A stretch of DNA of 64,000 bases from Parazoarcus communis SWub3 = DSM 12120 (lineage in GTDB: Bacteria > Pseudomonadota > Gammaproteobacteria > Burkholderiales > Rhodocyclaceae), in the NCBI RefSeq assembly GCF_003226565.1, contig NZ_QKOE01000016.1:1-64000 (forward strand). The letters are read 5' to 3'. Below are positions 26,550 through 35,769 of this stretch, piece after piece. Under the pieces are notes generated by a model that was not told the DNA's origin, did no database searches, and saw only the letters and a program-made list of their open reading frames with translations. Numbering within the stretch: position 1 is the stretch's first letter; every line of letters starts with the position of its first letter. The translations under genes and the position numbers were made by a program.

Positions 26550-27683
26550 TCAGCCCGCCAGCGCGCGACCGATGACCAGCTTCTGGATATCGCTGGCGCC
26601 TTCATAGATCTGGCAAACACGCACATCACGGTAGATGCGCTCGACCGGGAAGTCGCTGACATAGCCGTAGCCGCCATGCACCTGAATGGCGTCGGAGCAC
26701 ACCCGCTCGGCCATCTCCGAAGCAAACAGCTTTGCCATCGAGGCCTCCTTCAGGCACGGCCGGCCAGCGTCCTTCAGGCTGGCCGCGTGCCAGACCAGCT
26801 GGCGTGCGGCCTCCAGCTGGGTGGCCATGTCGGCCAGGCGGAAATTGACCGCCTGATGCTCGAAGATCGGCTTGCCAAAGGTCTCGCGCTCCTGCGCATA
26901 CTTGACCGCGGCTTCCAGTGCGGCGCGCGCCATGCCGAGACATTGCGAAGCAATCCCGATGCGGCCGGCTTCCAGGTTCGACAAGGCGATCTTGTAACCT
27001 TCCCCTTCGGCACCGAGCAACGCATCCGCCGGCACCCGGCAGTTTTCGAACAGGATCTGCGCAGTATCGGATGCGCGTTGCCCCAGCTTTTCCTCGATGC
27101 GGGCGACGATGTAGCCCGGGGTCGCGGTGGGCACGAGGAAGCACGAGATGCCCTTCTTGCCCGCAGTCTTGTCAGTCACCGCGAACACGATCGCCACATC
27201 AGCCTCACGACCGGTGGTGATGAACTGCTTGACACCGTTGATCACCCATTCATCACCGTCACGGACCGCGGTCGTGCGCAGCGCCGATGCATCGGAGCCG
27301 ACATGCGGTTCGGTCAGACAGAAGCAGCCCAGCATCTCCCCCCTGGCCAGCGGCTTGAGCCAGCGCGCCTTCTGCGCATCACTGCCATAACGGGCGGGAA
27401 TGCCGCAGGCGAGCGAATTCTGCACGCTGACGATGGTGGAGGTCGCGCCGTCGCCAGCCGCAATCTCTTCAAGCGCAAGCACGAGGCTCATGTAGTCCAT
27501 GCCGGCACCACCCCACTCCTCTGGCACCACCATGCCGAGCGCACCGAGTTCGGCCAGTTCCTTCAGCGCCTCGCGCGGAAAGGTGTGGTTGCGGTCCCAC
27601 TCGGCCGCAAAGGGGGCCAGACGCTCCTGCGCAAAAGCACGGATGGAGTCGCGGATGAGTTCCTGTTCGGAAGTCAGAATCAT
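26550..27683 (-). CDS. Acyl-CoA dehydrogenase (short/branched chain type)
   Basis: 377-residue FAD enzyme. Flavin/substrate loops [18 protein letters not shown] and GVKQFITTG are present, and the catalytic glutamate is at the usual C-terminal position, E361 in [19 protein letters not shown], unlike liuA. Placement with thiolase, thioesterase and LiuR suggests branched-chain or short-chain acyl-CoA oxidation. Whether the substrate is butyryl-, isobutyryl- or 2-methylbutyryl-CoA is not decided by sequence. Confidence 0.92.
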   Translation of the reverse strand: MILTSEQELIRDSIRAFAQERLAPFAAEWDRNHTFPREALKELAELGALGMVVPEEWGGAGMDYMSLVLALEEIAAGDGATSTIVSVQNSLACGIPARYGSDAQKARWLKPLARGEMLGCFCLTEPHVGSDASALRTTAVRDGDEWVINGVKQFITTGREADVAIVFAVTDKTAGKKGISCFLVPTATPGYIVARIEEKLGQRASDTAQILFENCRVPADALLGAEGEGYKIALSNLEAGRIGIASQCLGMARAALEAAVKYAQERETFGKPIFEHQAVNFRLADMATQLEAARQLVWHAASLKDAGRPCLKEASMAKLFASEMAERVCSDAIQVHGGYGYVSDFPVERIYRDVRVCQIYEGASDIQKLVIGRALAG

Positions 27684-27849
27684 GCTAAATCCTTTTCAGG
27701 GGCCGACACGGGCGGCCCCATGCATTACGGAGACGGTAACGCCAACACCATCAAGCAGTGCGGCGCGGCAGCCGCCTGAACCTGTCTTGAAAACCGTTGG
27801 CCTTGGCGCCGGTCAGGAGCGTTGCTCAAGGCCGACAGACTGCGGGCAA

Positions 27850-29061
27850 TCAGCCGCCACATCCGACCGAGGCATTCACCTCGATCGCCATCGCGGTCGC
27901 CTCACCACCGCCGATGCACAAGCTGGCCACACCACGCTTGAGCCCGCGACGACGCAAGGCACCGATCAGCGTCACCAGGATACGGGCACCGGATGCGCCG
28001 ATCGGATGCCCCAGCGCGCAGGCACCGCCGTTGACGTTGACCTTGTCATGGGGCAGGTTCATTTCCTTCATTGCGGCCATGGTGACCACCGCGAAGGCCT
28101 CGTTGATTTCCCACAGATCAACATCGGCGCTGCTCCAGCCGGCCTTCGCCAGCACCTTCTGCATCGCCCCCACCGGTGCGGTGGTAAACCACTGCGGCTC
28201 CTGCGCATGGGTTGCATGACCCACAATGGTCGCAAGCGGCTTGAGGCCATGCTTGTCGGCCGTCGATCGGCGCATCAGCACCAGCGCAGCGGCGCCATCG
28301 GAAATCGACGAGGAATTTGCCGCGGTCACCGAGCCATCCTTCTTGAACGCGGGCTTGAGGGTGCCGATCTTGTCGAGTTGGGCCTTCAGCGGCTGCTCAT
28401 CCTTGTCGATCAGCATGTCGCCCTTACGGCCAGACACCGTCACCGGCGCGACTTCCCAGGTGAAGGCACCCTCGTTGATCGCGGCCTGGGCGCGGGTGGT
28501 GGAGGCCACCGCAAATTCGTCCTGCGCGGCGCGGGTGAAATCGAAATGGGCGGCGCAGTCCTCGGCAAAGGTGCCCATCAGACGGCCACGGGTCTCCTTG
28601 GCGTAGCTGTCCTCCAGCCCGTCGAGGAACATGTGGTCGAGCAACTGGCCATGGCCAAGGCGGTACCCACCGCGCGCCTTCGGCAAAAGATAGGGCGCAT
28701 TCGACATCGACTCCATGCCGCCGGCCACCATGACGTCGTTGGTTCCGGCCAGCAGCAGGTCGTGCGCCAGCATGGTGGCCTTCATGCCCGAACCGCAAAC
28801 CTTGTTCACCGTGGTGCAACCCGCAGACAGCGGCAGACCGGCGCCAAGGGCGGCCTGGCGAGCCGGCGCCTGACCGACACCCGCCGGCAGCACGCAGCCC
28901 ATGATGACTTCCTGAACCTGCTCGGCGGCAAGGCCTGAGCGCTCGACAGCGGCCTTGATCGCGACCGCGCCCAGTTGCGGGCCGGTGAGGCCGGACAGAT
29001 CACCCTGGAAGCCCCCCATCGGGGTGCGGGCGACGGATACGATCACGATCGGGTCGGACAT
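27850..29061 (-). CDS. Acetyl-CoA C-acetyltransferase (thiolase)
   Basis: Biosynthetic/degradative thiolase II converting acetoacetyl-CoA and CoA to acetyl-CoA or the reverse. 403 residues with the nucleophile C89 in NKVCGSGMKA, the histidine loop GGACALGHPIGASGARI and the C-terminal SLCIGGGEATAMA cysteine. It follows the PaaI-like gene in the LiuR-controlled operon, where it would process acetoacetyl-CoA derived from leucine; a role feeding PHB synthesis is also possible since phaC lies 2.3 kb away. Confidence 0.95.
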   Translation of the reverse strand: MSDPIVIVSVARTPMGGFQGDLSGLTGPQLGAVAIKAAVERSGLAAEQVQEVIMGCVLPAGVGQAPARQAALGAGLPLSAGCTTVNKVCGSGMKATMLAHDLLLAGTNDVMVAGGMESMSNAPYLLPKARGGYRLGHGQLLDHMFLDGLEDSYAKETRGRLMGTFAEDCAAHFDFTRAAQDEFAVASTTRAQAAINEGAFTWEVAPVTVSGRKGDMLIDKDEQPLKAQLDKIGTLKPAFKKDGSVTAANSSSISDGAAALVLMRRSTADKHGLKPLATIVGHATHAQEPQWFTTAPVGAMQKVLAKAGWSSADVDLWEINEAFAVVTMAAMKEMNLPHDKVNVNGGACALGHPIGASGARILVTLIGALRRRGLKRGVASLCIGGGEATAMAIEVNASVGCGG

Positions 29062-29126
29062 GTTTCGATACTCCTAGAGGTTGAATACAGGGTTGGCCAC
29101 ACGCGGTGACCACCGGTGCGCCCGGA

Positions 29127-29594
29127 TCAGGCCGCACCTTCCTTCTTGCCGTGCATGGCCATGATGGTCTGCTGCATGACCGCACACAAAGTCCATTTCT
29201 CGTCACGCACCGCGAACACCTCGGCACGGGTGATCAACAAGGTGCGACCCGGCTTGATCACCTCGCCCCGCGCCACCAGGCGCTGCCCGTCGGCCGGTGC
29301 CAGCAGGTTGAGCTTGTACTCCACCGTCAGCACGCTGGTGTCGTGCGGCGTCAACGTATTGGCCGCATAACCGGCGGCGGAGTCGGCAATCATGCCGACC
29401 ACGCCGCCGTGGATGTAGCCATGCTGCTGAGTGATCTGCGGCCGGTGCGGCAGCACGATCTCGACGAAACCGGGCTCCACCGCACTCATCTCCGCTCCGA
29501 TCAACTGCATCGCCTGCTGCAGGCCAAAGCTGGCGCGCACCCGGGCTGCGTAGTCGGGATCCTTGGGCTGAAAGATGGGGGCATCGTGGTGCAT
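29127..29594 (-). CDS. PaaI-family hotdog thioesterase
   Basis: 155 residues with the hotdog fold signature HGYIHGGVVGMIADSAAGYAA and LTVEYKLNLLAPADG. Members hydrolyse acyl- or aryl-CoA esters and may relieve CoA trapping. It is the first gene after the LiuR operator, 32 bases from the site, and precedes the thiolase and acyl-CoA dehydrogenase genes. Specific substrate unknown. Confidence 0.88.
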   Translation of the reverse strand: MHHDAPIFQPKDPDYAARVRASFGLQQAMQLIGAEMSAVEPGFVEIVLPHRPQITQQHGYIHGGVVGMIADSAAGYAANTLTPHDTSVLTVEYKLNLLAPADGQRLVARGEVIKPGRTLLITRAEVFAVRDEKWTLCAVMQQTIMAMHGKKEGAA

Positions 29595-29626
29595 GGTTGT
29601 CTCCAGTGATTTTTCGTTGTTTTTAC

Positions 29627-29644
29627 GTTTACGTCAACGTAAAC
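29627..29644. promoter_or_regulatory. LiuR operator
   Basis: GTTTACGTCAACGTAAAC is an inverted repeat (GTTTACG/CGTAAAC around TCAA) that agrees with the known LiuR consensus, an 18-bp palindrome built from TTTACGT and ACGTAAA halves. It lies between liuR and the thioesterase gene, so it should control the thioesterase-thiolase-dehydrogenase operon. It is the only copy I found in the window. Confidence 0.88.
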
Positions 29645-29690
29645 TAATCAGCAAAAAATGCAAGACATGCCGCAGCACGCCCCGACAAGA

Positions 29691-30134
29691 TCAGGCTGTG
29701 CTGGCGCTGTCGATGTGTCGGTCGAGCTCAGCCCGCGCCGCAGCGGCACCTTCCGGGTTATGACCGAGCAAGGCGTGGCACTGGCGGTCGAGCGAGTCGA
29801 TCTCGAGCAGCACTGCCTCGATGTCGCGACGTTGCTGCTCAAGTGCCGCACGGCGCTCGGCCAGCACCTTGACGAAGCGTTCGAGCTGTTGCGCCGAATT
29901 GCGCACGCCACCGTACATGTCGAGCAGTTCGCTGATCTCGGCCAGTGACAGGCCCAGACGCTTGCCGCGCAAGGTGAGTTTCAGGCGGGTACGGTCGGCC
30001 TTGGTATAGACCCGGGCGCGCCCTGCACGGGCCGGCGTGAGCAAGCCCTGGTCCTCGTAGAAGCGGATGGCACGCGGGGTGATGTCGAACTCGCGGGCGA
30101 GTTCACTGATGGTGTAGGTCTGTTCGCTGGCCAT
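29691..30134 (-). CDS. liuR: MerR-family regulator of branched-chain amino acid catabolism, LiuR
   Basis: 147 residues: N-terminal MerR winged helix TYTISELAREFDITPRAIRFYEDQGLL, the second wing RVYTKADRTRLKLTLRGKRLGLSLAEISEL, and a C-terminal coiled coil (about 80-120) with no metal-binding cysteines. This is the LiuR type, which represses or activates leucine degradation genes. The LiuR palindrome just downstream and the neighbouring acyl-CoA genes support the assignment. Confidence 0.9.
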   Translation of the reverse strand: MASEQTYTISELAREFDITPRAIRFYEDQGLLTPARAGRARVYTKADRTRLKLTLRGKRLGLSLAEISELLDMYGGVRNSAQQLERFVKVLAERRAALEQQRRDIEAVLLEIDSLDRQCHALLGHNPEGAAAARAELDRHIDSASTA

Positions 30135-30286
30135 GTTGAGCAGTGCGGGTCGCCGACTCGGGGTCGCGGCCCGGACGCGGTGTCACCTGAGCAAGATTGA
30201 CAATGAGTTCGATATTGCGGAAAAGTTAAGCAGATTCCCCGGGTTTGGGCAATGCGAATCGCGCCCACCCTCACATTGAGCAGACA

Positions 30287-31327
30287 ATGACAACAACGAC
30301 CGAGACCCCCACCCCCCTCCACTACCCCTTTACCGAGCTGCCTGCAGCCGGCTGTGTCACCCCGATCACCGACGGCATCGGCTGGATCCGCATGCCGCTT
30401 CCGTTCGCGCTCGACCACATCAACCTGTGGCTGCTCGACGATGGTGACGCGCTGACCGCAATCGACACCGGTTTTGGCCTCGACCCGATCAAGGCCCACT
30501 GGTCGTCCATCCTCGATGCCGACCCGCGGCCCCTGTCGCGCGTCATCCTGACCCACTGTCACCCCGACCACCTCGGCCTTGCCAGCTGGCTGACCGCACG
30601 CAACGGAGGCAGCCTGTGGATGACGCAAGGCGAGTATTTCGGTGGCCACGCCCTGTGGCATCAGCTACCTGGCTACTCGGTCCCCGACATGATCAGGCAA
30701 TTCCGCAGCCATGGTCTGGACGAAGTCCGTCTCGCCGCGCTGACCGAGCGTGGCAACGGCTACCGCCGCGGGGTGCCGGAGATGCCGTCGAGCTACCACC
30801 GCCTGTTCGATGGCGATCACATCCGGATCGGCCGCCACAGCTGGCAGGTCATCGTCGGCTTCGGCCATTCGCCCGAACACGCCAGCCTGTATTGCGAGGA
30901 GCTTGGCATACTCATTTCGGGCGACATGCTGCTGCCGCGGATCTCCACCAACATCAGCGTGTTTGCCGCCATTCCCGATGACGACCCGCTCGGCTGGTTC
31001 CTGGATTCGCTGCGCCGCATCAGTCACTTGCCTGACAACACGCTCGTGCTACCATCCCACGGCAAACCCTTCCGGGGAATCCGGTCCCGGGTCGGCCAAC
31101 TCATTGAGCACCACCGCGAACGCTGCGCCGCACTATCGGCAGAATGCGATACACCGCGTAGCGCGGGGGACCTGTTGAGCACGCTGTTTACCCGCGAACT
31201 GGATACTCATCAGGTGATGTTTGCGATGGGCGAGGCAATCGCCCACATGAACCACCTCGAGAAGCTGGGAGAGCTTCGGAAGGAGGAGGGAGACGACGGA
31301 GTGATCCGTTTCATCAAGACCCGCTAA
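30287..31327 (+). CDS. MBL-fold metallo-hydrolase
   Basis: 346 residues with an intact metal site: THCHPDHLGL, GFGHSPEHASLY, ISGDMLLPRIS and LPSHGKPFRGIRSRV. The start MTTTTETPT is taken over an earlier in-frame ATG, which would add 14 residues. It is divergent from liuR and ends 37 bases before phaC, so the two may be co-transcribed. Similar hydrolases occur next to acyl-CoA and PHA genes; the substrate, possibly a thioester, is not known. Confidence 0.87.
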   Translation: MTTTTETPTPLHYPFTELPAAGCVTPITDGIGWIRMPLPFALDHINLWLLDDGDALTAIDTGFGLDPIKAHWSSILDADPRPLSRVILTHCHPDHLGLASWLTARNGGSLWMTQGEYFGGHALWHQLPGYSVPDMIRQFRSHGLDEVRLAALTERGNGYRRGVPEMPSSYHRLFDGDHIRIGRHSWQVIVGFGHSPEHASLYCEELGILISGDMLLPRISTNISVFAAIPDDDPLGWFLDSLRRISHLPDNTLVLPSHGKPFRGIRSRVGQLIEHHRERCAALSAECDTPRSAGDLLSTLFTRELDTHQVMFAMGEAIAHMNHLEKLGELRKEEGDDGVIRFIKTR

Positions 31328-31364
31328 GGTCGCCGGACCTTTGCCTAACAGGAGCAAAAAAACA

Positions 31365-33185
31365 ATGGCCGCACCGCAAGACAAAGCCCACCCCGAACTG
31401 CCCGATCCCCAGGAGGTCGCCAAGACCTACGCCGAGGTGGCCAAGCGCGCCTCGCACCTGATCACCGAACACGTGCAGCGCCAGCTGAAGAAGGGCGTCG
31501 CCACGCCGGCGGATGAACTCGGCATTGCCCAGGCCTTCATGGACATGATGGCCAAGCTCCTGTCCAACCCCTACAAGCTCGCCCAGGCGCAGATGAACCT
31601 GGTGTGGGACTACTTCTCGCTGTGGCAGCACTCCATGCTGCGCTTTGCCGGCATGAATGCCGCCCCGGTCGCCACGCCTGAGCGTTCGGACAAGCGCTTC
31701 AAGGACGAAGAGTGGCAGGAACACTTCATGTTCGACTTCGTGAAGCAGTCCTACCTGATCGCAGCACGCCATATCCACGACACCGTATGTTGCGTCGAAG
31801 GTCTGGACGAACAGACCCAGAAGAAGGTCAACTTCTACACCCGCCAGTACATCGACGCACTGTCGCCGTCCAACTTCGCGATGACCAACCCCGAAGTCTT
31901 CCGCGAAACCGTCAAGAGCCACGGCCAGAACCTGATCAAGGGTCTGAACAACCTGTTGCGCGACGTCGAGGAAGGCGGTGGCAACCTGCGCGTCAAGATG
32001 ACCGACACCACCGCCTTCGAACTGGGCAAGAACGTCGCCACCTCGCCGGGCAAGGTCGTGTTCCAGACCGACATGATGCAGCTGATCCAGTACACGCCCA
32101 GCACCGACAAGGTGCTCAAGCGTCCGCTGCTGATCGTGCCGCCGTGGATCAACAAGTTCTACATCCTCGACCTGCGCGAGAAAAACTCCTACATCAAGTG
32201 GTGTGTGGATCAGGGACACACCGTGTTCGTGATCTCCTGGGTCAACCCGGACGAGAAGCAGGCCGAGAAGACCTTCGAATCCTACGTACTGGAAGGCATC
32301 GTCGCCGCACTCGACGCCATCGAGCAGCAGACCGGCGAGAAGGAAATCAACGCCTGCGGTTACTGCCTGGGCGGCACCTTGCTGGCCACCACGCTGGCCT
32401 ACCTGGCCGGCAAGAAGCAGAAGCGCATCGCCTCGGCGACCTTCTTCACCACCATGACCGACTTCTCCGAGCCGGGCGAACTTGGCGTATTCATCGATGA
32501 AGGCCAGGTTTCCAGCCTCGAGAAGAAGATGTTCGAGCGCGGCTACCTGGAAGGCTCGGAAATGGCCGGCACCTTCAACATGCTGCGCGCCAACGACCTG
32601 ATCTGGTCCTTCGTGGTGAACAACTACCTGCTGGGCAAGGATCCGTTCCCGTTCGACCTGCTGTACTGGAACTCCGACTCCACCCGCATGCCGGCCAAGA
32701 TGCACAGCTTCTACCTGCGCGCGATGTACATGGAAAACCGCCTGGTGCAGCCGGGTAACGTGGTCATCGACGGCGTGCCGATCGACCTCGGCAAGATCAA
32801 GGTCCCCTGCTATTTCATCTCGGCGATCGAAGACCACATCGCACCGTGGAAGAGCACCTACATGGGTGCGCGCAACTTCGGCGGCCCGGTGCGCTTCGTG
32901 CTGGGGGGCTCGGGCCACATCGCCGGCATCGTCAATCCGCCGGTCGCCAACAAGTACGGCTACTGGGTCAACCCGGCCGCCAAGCTTGCACCAACGGCCG
33001 ACGCCTGGTTCGAGGGCGCCCAGCAGCAGACCGGCTCGTGGTGGACCGACTGGCAGTCGTGGGTCTCGGCCCATGACGCCGACCAGGCCGACGCACGTGA
33101 CCCGGCCAAGGGCAAGCTGAAGGTGCTGGAAGACGCACCGGGCTCCTTCGTCAAGATCCGCATCGACGCCAAGAAAGCCGCCTGA
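31365..33185 (+). CDS. phaC: Class I poly(R)-hydroxyalkanoate synthase PhaC
   Basis: Polymerises (R)-3-hydroxyacyl-CoA into PHA granules. 606 residues with the PhaC N-terminal domain and an alpha/beta-hydrolase core. The lipase-like box GYCLGG contains the catalytic cysteine C334; later FNMLRANDLIWSFVVNNYLLG and the histidine in GSGHIAGIVNPP are conserved. AGGAG lies ten bases before the chosen ATG; eight codons upstream another in-frame ATG is less well placed. A perfect intrinsic terminator follows. No phaA/phaB/phasin gene is adjacent apart from the thiolase across liuR. Confidence 0.96.
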   Translation: MAAPQDKAHPELPDPQEVAKTYAEVAKRASHLITEHVQRQLKKGVATPADELGIAQAFMDMMAKLLSNPYKLAQAQMNLVWDYFSLWQHSMLRFAGMNAAPVATPERSDKRFKDEEWQEHFMFDFVKQSYLIAARHIHDTVCCVEGLDEQTQKKVNFYTRQYIDALSPSNFAMTNPEVFRETVKSHGQNLIKGLNNLLRDVEEGGGNLRVKMTDTTAFELGKNVATSPGKVVFQTDMMQLIQYTPSTDKVLKRPLLIVPPWINKFYILDLREKNSYIKWCVDQGHTVFVISWVNPDEKQAEKTFESYVLEGIVAALDAIEQQTGEKEINACGYCLGGTLLATTLAYLAGKKQKRIASATFFTTMTDFSEPGELGVFIDEGQVSSLEKKMFERGYLEGSEMAGTFNMLRANDLIWSFVVNNYLLGKDPFPFDLLYWNSDSTRMPAKMHSFYLRAMYMENRLVQPGNVVIDGVPIDLGKIKVPCYFISAIEDHIAPWKSTYMGARNFGGPVRFVLGGSGHIAGIVNPPVANKYGYWVNPAAKLAPTADAWFEGAQQQTGSWWTDWQSWVSAHDADQADARDPAKGKLKVLEDAPGSFVKIRIDAKKAA

Positions 33186-33203
33186 GGCTTGAACCCTTGG
33201 TCG

Positions 33204-33233
33204 AGAGGGGGAAGGGTTCGCCCTTCCCCCTCT
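33204..33233 (+). terminator. Strong intrinsic terminator after phaC
   Basis: A perfect 13-bp stem AGAGGGGGAAGGG/CCCTTCCCCCTCT closed by a TTCG tetraloop, followed by GTCTTTCTCC, starts 18 bases after the phaC stop. Confidence 0.88.
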
Positions 33234-33252
33234 GTCTTTCTCCGGACCCGCC

Positions 33253-33702
33253 ATGCACCAGACTTTCAGACTCGTCGTCGACACCAATACGGTGATGGCC
33301 TTGTGGCATTTCGAAGATCCTGCACTGGCCGTACTGCGTCAGGCGATCGAGCGTGGACAATTTGCGCTGTTCTGCCGTGAGGATGCGCTTGAGGAATACC
33401 GCCGGGTACTGGCCTACCGCCAGTTCGACATCGATCCGGATCGCCAGCAAGGACTGCTCGCCGACTACCGCGCCCGGGTCACCCTCGTCGACGCCGCAAG
33501 CGATGAAGCCGCCGCCTTACCGCTGTGCCGCGACCGCGACGATCAGAAGTTTCTGGAAATCGCACGCGATGCCAACGCCACCCACCTGCTGACGCGCGAC
33601 AAGCTGCTGCTGAAAGTCGGCCGCCATCGTCTGCTGCGCGACCGCTACCTGGTTCAGACGCCGGAACGCTTCGTCAGCGAACAGCGATGCCCCACAGACT
33701 GA
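33253..33702 (+). CDS. PIN-domain protein (putative toxin-like RNase, COG1569 type)
   Basis: 149 residues: RLVVDTNTVMALWHF with the first catalytic aspartate, EDALEEYRRVL, CRDRDDQKFLEIARDANATHLLTRDK with the further acidic residues of PIN nucleases. Such proteins are annotated as toxin components, yet no small antitoxin gene lies on either side: the phaC terminator is upstream and a convergent gene downstream. It may act alone in RNA metabolism. Confidence 0.87.
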   Translation: MHQTFRLVVDTNTVMALWHFEDPALAVLRQAIERGQFALFCREDALEEYRRVLAYRQFDIDPDRQQGLLADYRARVTLVDAASDEAAALPLCRDRDDQKFLEIARDANATHLLTRDKLLLKVGRHRLLRDRYLVQTPERFVSEQRCPTD

Positions 33703-33725
33703 AAATTGGCTGAATCCAGGCCTGC

Positions 33726-34583
33726 TCAGGCCTGCACCCCAGCCTCTCCGGCCAAGGCATGCCGTAACTGCACCAGATAGCGCAGCCCACTGACCGCACG
33801 GCTGCCATACCACGACACCATCTCGCCATCGATCAACATCGCCGGCCGCTGACACAGATCCTCGACTTCGGCGAGATGCCGTTCGGCAAAGCTGTAGGGC
33901 TCGGTCGACAACAACACCCGATCAGCCTGCCGCCACGCAGCATCCGCCCAATCGACAACGGGATAACGCGGCTCGTGCGACTCGGGCAGGCTGTTCCACC
34001 CCACCGCACCCAGCATGGCCGCGATGTAGGTCGCCCGTGACACCGTCATCCAGGGCTCGCGCCAGATCAGGTAGAGCACTTTTTCCGCAGGCAGCGCCTG
34101 ACGCGCGCGCTCGGCCTCGGCCAGCGCCTCCTCCAGTGCCAGACACAGTGCCTGGGCGTGCTCCACGCGGCTGAAGATGGCACCAAACAGACGATAGACG
34201 CCCAGATTATCGGCCGGCACACACGGGTGGGTCACAATCACATTGGGCACGAAGGCCGCCAGCGCATCCACCGTCTCACGCCGGTTCTCATCGATGTTCA
34301 CAATCAGATGCGTCGGCTCGAGGGCACGTACGACATCCAGTTTCACATCCTTGGTACCACCCACCTTGGGAATGGGCTTGAGCAACTCACGCGGGTGGAT
34401 GCAGAACCCGGTACGACCGACCAGCGCTTCGGTCAATCCGAGATCGCAGATCAACTCGGTGAGCGAAGGCACCAGCGAGACGATACGGGGCGCCGGCCCG
34501 GCAGGCTGGTGTATCTGACCGAGCGCATCGCGCCAAAGATCCGGCATGTCGGCCGGCAGGGTGGGTGCAAGTTCCGGATTCAT
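33726..34583 (-). CDS. Cobalamin-binding-like helical-backbone metal receptor, without signal peptide
   Basis: About 285 residues with the periplasmic-binding-protein type III (BtuF/TroA) layout: RIVSLVPSLTELICDLGL, VGGTKDVKLDVVRALEPTHLIVN and VGWNSLPESHEPRYPVVDW. It is annotated in relatives as cobalamin-binding protein. No signal peptide or lipobox is present at the chosen start (an alternative ATG three codons upstream changes nothing) and no BtuCD permease genes are near, so it may work in the cytoplasm or have another role. Confidence 0.8.
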   Translation of the reverse strand: MNPELAPTLPADMPDLWRDALGQIHQPAGPAPRIVSLVPSLTELICDLGLTEALVGRTGFCIHPRELLKPIPKVGGTKDVKLDVVRALEPTHLIVNIDENRRETVDALAAFVPNVIVTHPCVPADNLGVYRLFGAIFSRVEHAQALCLALEEALAEAERARQALPAEKVLYLIWREPWMTVSRATYIAAMLGAVGWNSLPESHEPRYPVVDWADAAWRQADRVLLSTEPYSFAERHLAEVEDLCQRPAMLIDGEMVSWYGSRAVSGLRYLVQLRHALAGEAGVQA

Positions 34584-34695
34584 GACCCGCATTATCCTGG
34601 AAACCGCAGCAGGATGCGCCCGGGAGCGTGTCGGGTTCTGGCCGTCACCAACCAGGCGACGCCCGTTGCCTGGTCCGTCACGAGCTCCGCCCTGT

Positions 34696-35643
34696 TCACG
34701 ACGCCAGATCGCCTCCCAGACCAAGGCGAGCCTTCGGCAAACGGCCGGCCAGGGTGCGGGCGCATTCACGTGCGGTCTCGCGCAAACAGATTTCCAGCCG
34801 CCCCACCAAGGCAGGCGCCGCCACGCCGGCACCGCGCATCATGCACAGTTCGAACCTTGGAGCGGGACTCAAGCCCACCATAATGACCCGAAGCGGATCG
34901 AGCTGCGCGGCCGTATAGGCATCCACAAAGGCATAGCCCAGCCCCTGCTCCACCAGCCGTCCTGCCAGCGCATAAGTCTGCACCCGGTAGGCACGCTGCG
35001 CCTGCCAGTCGGCCTGCGACAACTGGGCCGCCAGACGCTCTCCCAGCGCGGTCGCTTCGGCCAGCGCGATATAAGGCCTGCCAACCAGCCAGGCGCGATC
35101 CGCGAGCCGCATCACGCCATCGCCCCAGGCGCGTGGCGCAATCAGCACCATCTCGCCCTCGACCATCGGCGTGATGGAGAGTGCGACATGACCAGCTGGC
35201 TCGATCGAGAAACCGACATCAACTTCATAAGCCAGCAGATGCGCCTCGATCTCGCCCGTATGACTGGCCCACAGATCGCACTCCACATCGGGATGGACAT
35301 CACGCAAAGCCTGCAGCGCCTGTGGCAACAACGAGCTTGCCAGCGACGGCGTGGCCGCGACCCTGAGCAAGCCGGAACTACCGCGGCGCAGATTGCTTGC
35401 CAGCGCATCGATACGCTCGACCTCGCTCCAGGTGCGCTGTACCTGCACATACAAGGCCCGCGCTTCGGGCGTCGGCACCAGCCGTCCCCGCCGGCGCTCG
35501 AAAAGCGGCAGACCCAGCTGCAGCTCGGCATGCTGCAGCACCCGCGAAACGACCGGCTGCGACACATTGAGCAGTCGAGCTGCCTGGCTCGCCGAGCCTG
35601 TCTGCATCACCGCACGGAATACCTCGATCTGACGCAGGCGCAT
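34696..35643 (-). CDS. LysR-family transcriptional regulator
   Basis: 315 residues: N-terminal HTH (MRLRQIEVFRAVMQTGSASQAARLLNVSQPVVSRVLQHAE) and a two-lobed effector-binding domain of the periplasmic-binding-protein type. It is transcribed divergently from the adjacent D-amino acid dehydrogenase-like gene with 126 bp between them, a layout typical of a LysR activator and its target. The co-inducer would be an amino acid or derived keto acid by context. Confidence 0.92.
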   Translation of the reverse strand: MRLRQIEVFRAVMQTGSASQAARLLNVSQPVVSRVLQHAELQLGLPLFERRRGRLVPTPEARALYVQVQRTWSEVERIDALASNLRRGSSGLLRVAATPSLASSLLPQALQALRDVHPDVECDLWASHTGEIEAHLLAYEVDVGFSIEPAGHVALSITPMVEGEMVLIAPRAWGDGVMRLADRAWLVGRPYIALAEATALGERLAAQLSQADWQAQRAYRVQTYALAGRLVEQGLGYAFVDAYTAAQLDPLRVIMVGLSPAPRFELCMMRGAGVAAPALVGRLEICLRETARECARTLAGRLPKARLGLGGDLAS

Positions 35644-35667
35644 CGGCCGACCTCATGTCTTTAAAGC

Positions 35668-35690
35668 ATAGGATAGCGCATCATCCTTAT
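35668..35690. promoter_or_regulatory. Candidate LysR operator
   Basis: ATAGGATAGCGCATCATCCTTAT holds the inverted repeat AGGAT-N8-ATCCT inside the LysR/dadA divergent region. It lies 25 bases before the LysR start. Spacing resembles LysR-type T-N11-A operators; the assignment is by position and symmetry only. Confidence 0.5.
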
Positions 35691-35769
35691 ACATAGGGAC
35701 AGAGGCAAGTTCTATAGTCCGGACACGATCTGTCATTGGCAGAACACGCAACCGGACAAGGAAGTCGTC

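Noticed and set aside
31314-33287. A 657-codon minus-strand frame opposite phaC
   Set aside because: Antisense shadow; phaC and its terminator explain the region fully.
33253-33702. PIN protein as half of a toxin-antitoxin operon
   Set aside because: No small antitoxin gene lies on either side; only the PIN protein itself is supported.
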